DNA of 5,687 nt from positions 1 to 5,687 of the forward strand of contig CAJTUG010000069.1 in assembly GCA_910579605.1 (NCBI GenBank), read 5' to 3'. Position 1 is the stretch's first letter. Every line of letters starts with the position of its first letter. Below are positions 1 to 5,092 of the stretch, in pieces. The stretch is from an uncultured Muribaculaceae bacterium (GTDB lineage Bacteria > Bacteroidota > Bacteroidia > Bacteroidales > Muribaculaceae). The notes under the pieces were generated by a model. That model saw only the letters and a program-made list of their open reading frames with translations. It made no database searches and was not told where the DNA came from. The position numbers were made by a program, and so were the translations under genes.

Positions 1-11
1 GAAGATTTGCT

Positions 12-44
12 CGTTTCGTTTTAGAATTGTGCACGTTTCGTTTT
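12..44. repeat. Pair of 11-bp direct repeats upstream of the lrp promoter
   Basis: CGTTTCGTTTT occurs at 12-22 and again at 34-44, so the copies start 22 bp apart, about two helical turns. They lie roughly 55-90 bp upstream of the predicted lrp -33 region. Same-face spacing would suit a DNA-binding protein, and Lrp-family proteins do bind phased AT-rich sites, but the copies could also be chance in AT-rich DNA. No coding sequence with support was found in bases 1-160. Confidence 0.4.
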
Positions 45-98
45 CGCGATTATAAAATGCCCTAAAATTATCCATTTGCTATATTTTTCGTGCAATAG

Positions 99-130
99 CT
101 TGCTCATTTTGTAAATAATTTGTAAATTTG
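99..130 (+). promoter_or_regulatory. Putative Bacteroidota-type promoter of the Lrp-family gene
   Basis: The -7 element TAAATTTG (123-130) matches the Bacteroidota consensus TAnnTTTG exactly. CTTG at 99-102, 20 bp upstream, is a three-of-four match to the -33 element TTTG. Transcription would begin near 134-138, leaving a leader of about 25 nt before the ATG at 161, with no Shine-Dalgarno sequence. A small palindrome, GCAA-TAGC-TTGC (92-103), overlaps the -33 element and could be an operator, possibly for autoregulation; that is inference. Confidence 0.6.
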
Positions 131-160
131 CCCAACATTTTGTAAAACCGTCATAATAGT

Positions 161-652
161 ATGGAGAAAATAGATAATCTTGACCGCAATATATTGAGAA
201 TCGTAATGCACAATGCGCGTATTCCTTCTAAAGATGTAGCAATGGAATGTGGAGTTTCGCGTGCTGCTATACACCAACGATTGCAACGACTTATAGACCT
301 GAAAGTTATAACAGGTTCGGGATACCATGTAAATCCGAAAATTCTCGGTTTTGCAACATGTACTTATATCGGGGTGAACCTTGAACGCGGCGCTATGTAC
401 CGCGACGTGGTTCCGGAACTCGAAAAAATCCCCGAAATTGTTGAATGCCATTTCACAACCGGACCATACACAATGCTCATTAAGCTCTTTGCACGTGATA
501 ACGAGCATCTTATGGATTTGCTGAACAATAAAATCCAAATGATTCCGGGTGTGACCGGAACAGAAACCCTTATATCTCTTGAACATTCGATTCACCGCGA
601 AATACCTATTTACCTCAAAGAAGATATGGGAAACTCGTGCATTGGAGATTGA
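161..652 (+). CDS. Lrp/AsnC family transcriptional regulator
   Basis: This is a 163-residue DNA-binding regulator of the feast/famine (Lrp/AsnC) family, which typically forms dimers or higher oligomers and responds to amino acids or other small ligands. The N-terminal part (about residues 5-50) carries the LD-x-x-IL opening and a winged helix-turn-helix, with a recognition helix around GVSRAAIHQRLQRL (31-44). The rest (about 65-150) is the AsnC/RAM ligand-binding domain, including the TGPYTMLIK segment (100-108); the aspartate often found in this motif is replaced by threonine at 104. Length is normal for the family. The ATG at 161 follows a plausible promoter and starts right at the family's usual N-terminus. 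The amylase gene follows 60 bp downstream on the same strand, so read-through or regulation of it is possible. The ligand and targets cannot be read from the sequence. Confidence 0.93.
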   Translation: MEKIDNLDRNILRIVMHNARIPSKDVAMECGVSRAAIHQRLQRLIDLKVITGSGYHVNPKILGFATCTYIGVNLERGAMYRDVVPELEKIPEIVECHFTTGPYTMLIKLFARDNEHLMDLLNNKIQMIPGVTGTETLISLEHSIHREIPIYLKEDMGNSCIGD

Positions 653-712
653 TTTAAAGGATTGTTGCAGAATTTGACTTGAAAACCATAACTAAAATAC
701 CGCGATAACACG

Positions 713-2140
713 ATGAAAAAGATTTTTGCTGCCATGCTTGGCGGCCTTGCCGTTTTGGTAGGTTGCAGCCAACAAAACAAGACAACAGAACCTGCCGCGG
801 AACCGGAAGGCGCAAACCATGCCGACTGGAGCCGCAACGCTGTGATCTACGAAGTTAACACACGCCAATATACACCTGAGGGCACTTTCAACGCTTTCAG
901 GGAACATCTTCCCCGCCTCAAAGAACTTGGAGTGGATATCCTTTGGTTCATGCCAATACATCCTATCTCCGAGAAAAACCGCAAAGGGGAGTTGGGTAGC
1001 TACTATGCTGTGCGCGATTACAAAGCTGTGAATCCCGAATTCGGAACTCTCGACGATTTTAAAACTTTGGTAGACAGCGTTCATGCCGCCGGTATGAAAG
1101 TTATTATAGACTGGGTCCCCAACCACACCGGTTGCGATAACGCATGGGTAGAAGAACACCCAGAATACTATCAGCTCAACGAAGAAGGCCAAATGTATGG
1201 CCCATTTGACTGGACCGACGTTTACCAGCTTGACTACAGCAACGATTCCACCCGCGCGGCTATGACAGACGCAATGAAATTCTGGATTTCGGAAATGGGT
1301 ATCGACGGATTCCGCTGCGACGTTGCCGGCCGAGTTCCTGTAGACTATTGGAACCAGGCCCGTAAAGATCTTGAGGCTGCGGCAGGCGATCGTCCTATCT
1401 TCATGCTTGCAGAGGCCACTGAGCCGGAACTCGTTGTAGAAGCTTTCGATATGGACTATAACTGGCCTATGAAAGACCTTTTCAGCGAAATCGCCGCTAC
1501 ATCAGGCCAATACACTTTCAAAGGCGCCGACGGGAATGTGCGCACCTTCCCTCATAAAACAGCCCGCGACATCGATTCGCTCCTTGCCGTGCAGGCCGAG
1601 CAGTACGCCCCCGACAGCTACATGATGAATATGATTACCAATCATGACCTCAATTCCTGGGAAGGTACTGAATTCGAACGTTTGGGCAATCTTCAAGGTG
1701 CGTTTGCTGTGTTGTCGTATACATTGCCGGGAATGCCTTTGATTTATACCGGACAAGAGACCGGTTTGGACCGTGCGTTGGAATTCTTTGTAAAAGACAA
1801 TCCTCCGGCATTTGAACCGCGCAACGATTATTTTACATTCTATCAAAAACTTAACTCATTGAAGCATAACCGTCCGGAGCTTGCAGCAGGCAAAGCCGGA
1901 GCACCTGTGGAAAGCTATCCCACAGCCAACGAGAATATCTACGTCTTCAGCCGCGACCTCAATGGCAGCCAGACTGTTGTTGCCGTGAACTTGGGCGCTG
2001 AGGAAAGCGCGCTTTTCCAAGAAGGCCAGGCCCCTCAATTGCCAGAACTCGTAGACGCTTTCACCGGACAAACGGCTACATTGCCTGCGACTCTCGCTCC
2101 CGGCCAATATGTTGTGCTCAGCACCAACAGCTCTAAATAA
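713..2140 (+). CDS. GH13 alpha-amylase family lipoprotein
   Basis: This 475-residue protein should hydrolyse or rearrange alpha-1,4-glucans or malto-oligosaccharides in the cell envelope. A lipoprotein signal peptide with basic MKK start and hydrophobic core ends in the lipobox LVGC, giving Cys18 as the acylated residue. No acidic surface-export signal follows the cysteine (SQQNKTTEP), so periplasmic-facing anchoring is as likely as surface display. The (beta/alpha)8 barrel, from about residue 40 to 385, shows the GH13 conserved regions: DWVPNH (133-138); QLD (172-174, region V-like); GFRCDVA (199-205) with nucleophile Asp203; acid/base Glu234 in MLAEAT; and NHD (310-312) with Asp312. A beta-sandwich domain C follows (about 390-475). 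All catalytic residues are intact. It is much shorter than the surface amylase SusG and no susC/susD-like genes adjoin it. I saw no consensus promoter in the 60 bp upstream. Its stop overlaps the next start. The exact specificity (amylase, maltogenic or cyclomaltodextrinase) is unknown. Confidence 0.93.
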   Translation: MKKIFAAMLGGLAVLVGCSQQNKTTEPAAEPEGANHADWSRNAVIYEVNTRQYTPEGTFNAFREHLPRLKELGVDILWFMPIHPISEKNRKGELGSYYAVRDYKAVNPEFGTLDDFKTLVDSVHAAGMKVIIDWVPNHTGCDNAWVEEHPEYYQLNEEGQMYGPFDWTDVYQLDYSNDSTRAAMTDAMKFWISEMGIDGFRCDVAGRVPVDYWNQARKDLEAAAGDRPIFMLAEATEPELVVEAFDMDYNWPMKDLFSEIAATSGQYTFKGADGNVRTFPHKTARDIDSLLAVQAEQYAPDSYMMNMITNHDLNSWEGTEFERLGNLQGAFAVLSYTLPGMPLIYTGQETGLDRALEFFVKDNPPAFEPRNDYFTFYQKLNSLKHNRPELAAGKAGAPVESYPTANENIYVFSRDLNGSQTVVAVNLGAEESALFQEGQAPQLPELVDAFTGQTATLPATLAPGQYVVLSTNSSK

Positions 2141-2892
2141 TGGCCGATCAGAACCAACGTTGGACAGAAATTGAACATCTCCCCGAGTGGGACGAAGAGT
2201 TTTACCACATCTACACTGCCAAGAAATTCGGCAAGTGGGTGATGATAAAGACTCTTCGTCCCGAATTCAAGGATTTACCGGAGTATCAGGAGATGATAGA
2301 GCGGGAGTTTGACACCCGTTATAATTTGGCGCACCCGAATATCGTGATGATCAACGATTTCGAGGATATTCCAGGTATCGGGCGCTGCATAGTTTGCGAC
2401 GATGTCTATGGCGACAGCTTGCAGAAGCTCATAGACACCGGCAAGCTTACCGACCATCATATCGAGCAGATGCGCCACCAGCTTGTGGGCGCCCTGGAGT
2501 ATATCCAGGCCAACCATATAGCGCATGCTCCTCTCACGACATCAAATATTATTTTCACGGAGAATATAGGCAATCTCAAGCTCATCGACGTGGGTTTCGA
2601 GCAGAAACCATCTCTTAGTCCGCGAGAGAGGTCGGAAGACATTTACAACTATGGCAAGGTCCTTACACGGGCTCTTGATGCCATTGGCAGCGACGACCCG
2701 GTGTTGCGGCGCGTGGCAAAGAAATGTACCGACCCCGATCCGAAAAAGCGCTATACCGATATGCCGCAGGTGCACTTGGCGCTCGAAAACCAAAAGCAGC
2801 GCAAAATTTTCATCATCATCATTTCTTTCCTTGTGGCGATGATTCTCGTGCTGGTTTGGCTTTTGTCGCCATATCGTCCGCTGTCGCATTAG
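2140..2892 (+). CDS. Protein-kinase-fold protein, probable pseudokinase with C-terminal membrane anchor
   Basis: This 250-residue protein has a Hanks-type Ser/Thr kinase fold with key residues lost. Retained features are the VMIK lysine (Lys37), the alpha-C glutamate (Glu56) before HPNIV (65-69), a DFG-like DVG (150-152) with metal-binding Asp150, the subdomain IX DIYNYGKVL (167-175) and the subdomain XI arginine (Arg204 in KKRY). The catalytic loop, normally HRDLKPxN, reads HAPLTTSN (129-136): the catalytic Asp is Pro131 and the loop Lys is Thr133, while Asn136 remains. The N-lobe has no clear GxGxxG loop. After a basic stretch (KQRK, 219-222), one hydrophobic helix (about 223-243) suggests a tail anchor with the kinase domain in the cytoplasm. 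It may bind nucleotide but is unlikely to be a normal phosphotransferase. Its ATG shares one base with the amylase stop codon (TAATG), which implies translational coupling. The signalling partner is unknown. Standard annotation would probably call it a serine/threonine kinase. Confidence 0.82.
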   Translation: MADQNQRWTEIEHLPEWDEEFYHIYTAKKFGKWVMIKTLRPEFKDLPEYQEMIEREFDTRYNLAHPNIVMINDFEDIPGIGRCIVCDDVYGDSLQKLIDTGKLTDHHIEQMRHQLVGALEYIQANHIAHAPLTTSNIIFTENIGNLKLIDVGFEQKPSLSPRERSEDIYNYGKVLTRALDAIGSDDPVLRRVAKKCTDPDPKKRYTDMPQVHLALENQKQRKIFIIIISFLVAMILVLVWLLSPYRPLSH

Positions 2893-2919
2893 TTTGCGTG
2901 GAAAAATAGTAATTGTTTT

Positions 2920-2951
2920 TTTGTAAAATTGCCTCTCAGGTGCTATCTTTG
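2920..2951 (+). promoter_or_regulatory. Consensus Bacteroidota promoter of the GNAT gene
   Basis: TTTG at 2920-2923, a 20-bp spacer and TATCTTTG at 2944-2951 match the Bacteroidota promoter consensus (TTTG, 19-21 bp, TAnnTTTG) at every defined position. Transcription should start around 2955-2960, some 20 nt before the ATG at 2979. The gene therefore does not depend on the upstream amylase operon. No terminator was seen between 2892 and 2920: there is a T-run at 2916-2922 but no stable stem before it, so read-through from upstream is also possible. Confidence 0.78.
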
Positions 2952-2965
2952 TATGTTGAGCACCT
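2938..2965. promoter_or_regulatory. Inverted repeat around the -7 element, putative operator
   Basis: AGGTGCT (2938-2944) and AGCACCT (2959-2965) form a perfect 7-bp inverted repeat with a 14-bp spacer, arm centres 21 bp apart (two helical turns). The -7 element (2944-2951) lies between the arms and the predicted start point is at the right arm. The promoter's own transcript would contain only the right arm, so an RNA hairpin is unlikely in that transcript; a dimeric repressor site fits better. The binding protein is unknown. Confidence 0.5.
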
Positions 2966-2978
2966 AAATGAAAGAAAA

Positions 2979-4112
2979 ATGTCTGTATTTGTACATCCAA
3001 TAGCTGCGTCGGCCGACCAATTAGAGCAGTATGTCCAGTTTGGGATAGACCTCTACAAAGGGAATGCATGCTTTGTGCCTCCTTTGGTCACCGACGATAT
3101 GCACACACTTGACCCGGCGGTTAATCCTGCATCCGATTTTTGTGAGAGCCAGTCGTTTATGGCTTTCCGCAATGGCGAGCCTGTAGGAGCTGTCACGGCC
3201 ATAATCAACAAGTCGGTAAATGAAAAGACCGGCAAGAAGGAACTGCGGTTCGGTTTCGTGGATTTTATCGACGATGCTGAGGTTGTAGATGGACTGTTCG
3301 AGGCCGTTTCGGCATGGGGAAAAGAGCGCGGCATGACAGAAATTGTCGGGCCTATGGGCTTCAGCGATCTTGACCATGAGGGTATGCTTGTTGAAGGTTT
3401 CGACGAGATGGGCACAATGGCCACGATTTACAATTACCCATATTATCCCGAGCACATGGAGCGTATGGGCTTTAAGAAAGATGTGGATTGGGTTGAGTAC
3501 CGCATAACCATCCCCGAGTCTATTCCTGAGAAGCATCAGCGCATAGCCGATATCGTGGCAAAGAAATATAACCTTGAGATTCTCAAGTTTACTTCGCGCA
3601 AGAAAATTAAAGAAGAATATGGCCATGCCATTTTTGACCTCGTGAACGAGGCCTATGCCGATCTTTATGGGTATTCGCCACTCACAGAGCGGCAGATAGA
3701 TTATTATATCTCGCAGTATATAGGGATTTTGCGGCTTGAAGACGTGTGTCTGGTTGTTGAAAAGGATAGTCGCAAACTCGTGGCTGTTGGCATTTCTATG
3801 CCTTCTATGTCGGAAGCTTTGCGCAAGAGCCGAGGCCGTCTGTTTCCTTTCGGGTGGTACCATTTGCTCAAGGCTTTACGCGGAAAAACCGATGTCGTGG
3901 ACTTGCTCTTGGTGGCGGTCAAGCCCGAATACCAAAGCAAGGGTGTGAACGCTTTGCTTTTTGCCAATCTTATCCCTGCCTATAATGCCAACGGATATAA
4001 GGAAGCCGAGTCCAACCTTGAGTTGGAGGGCAACGAGAATGTGCAGAAGCAGTGGGAATATTTTGAACGCCGCCAGCATCGCCGCCGCCGTGCGTTCAGA
4101 AAGGATTTGTAA
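2979..4112 (+). CDS. GNAT-fold N-acyltransferase-like protein (about 377 aa)
   Basis: This 377-residue soluble protein has a GNAT (Gcn5-related acyltransferase) fold. The C-terminal part (about 200-350) carries the acyl-CoA-binding strand-loop-helix, LLVAVKPEYQSKGVNALL (310-327), with Q-x-x-G at 319-322 resembling the (R/Q)-x-x-G-x-(G/A) motif A. The N-terminal half (about 1-175) has GNAT-like strands and the distinctive GPMGFSDLDHEGMLVEGFD (124-142) and YNYPYYPEHMERMGF (151-165), suggesting a double-GNAT architecture. The C-terminus is strongly basic (RRQHRRRRAFRK). I chose the ATG at 2979 because it follows the promoter at the expected distance in an A-rich leader; an upstream in-frame TTG at 2913 would overlap the promoter and add 22 unconvincing residues. 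The substrate is unknown. Large GNAT-fold enzymes of this kind include bacterial N-acyltransferases acting on lipids, but that link is only a lead. It ends before a terminator. Confidence 0.8.
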   Translation: MSVFVHPIAASADQLEQYVQFGIDLYKGNACFVPPLVTDDMHTLDPAVNPASDFCESQSFMAFRNGEPVGAVTAIINKSVNEKTGKKELRFGFVDFIDDAEVVDGLFEAVSAWGKERGMTEIVGPMGFSDLDHEGMLVEGFDEMGTMATIYNYPYYPEHMERMGFKKDVDWVEYRITIPESIPEKHQRIADIVAKKYNLEILKFTSRKKIKEEYGHAIFDLVNEAYADLYGYSPLTERQIDYYISQYIGILRLEDVCLVVEKDSRKLVAVGISMPSMSEALRKSRGRLFPFGWYHLLKALRGKTDVVDLLLVAVKPEYQSKGVNALLFANLIPAYNANGYKEAESNLELEGNENVQKQWEYFERRQHRRRRAFRKDL

Positions 4113-4122
4113 CGCAGTGGAA

Positions 4123-4144
4123 TCCCAAGTTTAAATGCTTGGGA
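4123..4144 (+). other. Stem-loop in the 3' untranslated region of the GNAT gene
   Basis: TCCCAAG (4123-4129) pairs perfectly with CTTGGGA (4138-4144) across an 8-nt loop, starting 10 bp after the GNAT stop codon. No T-run follows on either strand, so it is not an intrinsic terminator by itself. It may protect the 3' end of the mRNA or assist the terminator 16 bp further on. Confidence 0.6.
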
Positions 4145-4159
4145 CATAGACAAAAATAG

Positions 4160-4190
4160 GGTAAAGGAGTTGTTTCCTTTACCTTTTTTT
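4160..4190 (+). terminator. Rho-independent terminator, possibly bidirectional
   Basis: GGTAAAGGA (4160-4168) and TCCTTTACC (4175-4183) form a perfect 9-bp stem with a 6-nt loop (GTTGTT), followed directly by seven Ts (4184-4190). It ends the GNAT transcript. Read on the minus strand, the same stem is followed by CTATTTTTG, a shorter U-tract, so it may also end the ribF transcript, whose stop codon lies about 37 bp upstream of the hairpin on that strand. Confidence 0.92.
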
Positions 4191-4219
4191 GTGCTGATTA
4201 GGATGGGAGGATTGAGGGT

Positions 4220-5089
4220 TTAGAGAGCGAGGGCTGCCTTTTTGTCTTTGGCGAGCTGCTCTGCGAGCTGCTCCAAGGAGCCGAAACGCTCTTGGTTGCG
4301 GAGACGCGCTAAAAACTCTATTTCTATTTTTTTGCTGTACAGGTCTCCTGAAAAGTCAAAGATGTTTGCTTCTATTGTGCGTCTGTGGCCGTCGACGGTG
4401 GGACGTGTGCCTATGTTTGCCATCCCGCGCTGTTTTTTGCCGTCGGGAAGGGTGATATCTACAGCATATACCCCGTCGGCAGGGTAAAGTTGCCGTGAAT
4501 CGTCGGGTTTTATGTTGGCAGTAGGAAAGCCGATAGTGCGGCCAAGCTTGCGGCCTTCCTCGACTGTTCCTCTAAAAGAGTAGTTTCTCCCTAATAGCTT
4601 TGTTGCCAATGGAATGTCGCCATTTATCAGAGCCTGTCGCACTTTTGAACTGCTTGTGTTTTCTCCGGGTATTTCCGGTAGTTTTTCTACGGTTATTATG
4701 CCCGATTTGGCGGCAGCGGCTGCGTCGATGCGGTCGCATCCAATATGGTTGTTGAATCCCATGAACAGGCGTGTCACTCCCAGGCTGTTCTTGAGGAACT
4801 TGAGGAAACAGCGGCCGTCCATGTGCCTTATCTTATTGAAATCAAGCAATTCCACTTTTCCTATGCCTGCCTGGAGTATGAGAGTGGAGCGGTATTCGTT
4901 GCTTGTGAGCCTGCCCGGGGCATTGTCTGGCCTGATGCTCTCTAATGGGTGATTTGAGAAGGTTATGGCAATGGAGGCTGCTCCACATTGCCGTGCTTCG
5001 TCGGCTACGTGGCTCAATACGAATTCATGTCCGCGGTGTACGCCGTCGAACATGCCTACAGCTGCGAAAACCTCCCGTCTACCGTCCAT
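4220..5089 (-). CDS. ribF: Bifunctional riboflavin kinase / FAD synthetase
   Basis: RibF makes FMN from riboflavin and ATP, then FAD from FMN and ATP, in the cytoplasm. The 289-residue protein has both expected modules. The N-terminal nucleotidyltransferase domain (about 1-155) carries GMFDGVHRGH (12-21), TFSNHPLE (43-50) and SSSKVR (146-151, usually SSTxIR). The C-terminal flavokinase domain (about 165-285) carries GRTIGFPTAN (183-192), GMANIGTRPTV (222-232) and the predicted catalytic Glu240 in IEANIFDF. Two oddities are visible. The protein starts only 11 residues before the GxFDGVHxGH motif, shorter than many RibF proteins, and cannot start earlier because an in-frame stop lies one codon upstream. 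The segment GFNNHIG (111-117) also departs from the common G-x-[DN]-x-x-FG pattern. It is preceded by the HAD gene with a 3-bp gap in the same frame, indicating translational coupling. Identification is secure. Confidence 0.96.
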   Translation of the reverse strand: MDGRREVFAAVGMFDGVHRGHEFVLSHVADEARQCGAASIAITFSNHPLESIRPDNAPGRLTSNEYRSTLILQAGIGKVELLDFNKIRHMDGRCFLKFLKNSLGVTRLFMGFNNHIGCDRIDAAAAAKSGIITVEKLPEIPGENTSSSKVRQALINGDIPLATKLLGRNYSFRGTVEEGRKLGRTIGFPTANIKPDDSRQLYPADGVYAVDITLPDGKKQRGMANIGTRPTVDGHRRTIEANIFDFSGDLYSKKIEIEFLARLRNQERFGSLEQLAEQLAKDKKAALAL

Positions 5090-5092
5090 TGT

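Noticed and set aside
1..65. Possible tail of an upstream plus-strand gene ending at stops near 24, 52 or 65
   Set aside because: All three frames close within 65 bp with no recognisable C-terminus, so none can be preferred.
1..75. Minus-strand open frame starting with ATG at 73-75 and running off the left edge (25 codons)
   Set aside because: Too short to judge, no recognisable protein signature, and no consensus promoter on that strand between it and the Lrp gene.
673..700. Promoter for the amylase gene (TTTG at 673-676 with TAAAATAC at 693-700)
   Set aside because: The spacer is only 16 bp and the -7 candidate lacks the TTTG half.
2913..2978. 22-residue upstream extension of the GNAT protein from a TTG codon
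   Set aside because: It would overlap the -33 and -7 elements and precede the predicted transcription start; the ATG at 2979 is better placed.
3021..3863. Long minus-strand open frame opposite the GNAT gene
   Set aside because: It is antisense to a well-supported gene, has no domain signature or start context, and reflects codon bias on the coding strand.
4251..4273. 12-bp tandem repeat (GCGAGCTGCTC twice) inside ribF
   Set aside because: It encodes two EQLA units in the normal C-terminal helix of RibF; the length there fits the family, so no expansion is implied.
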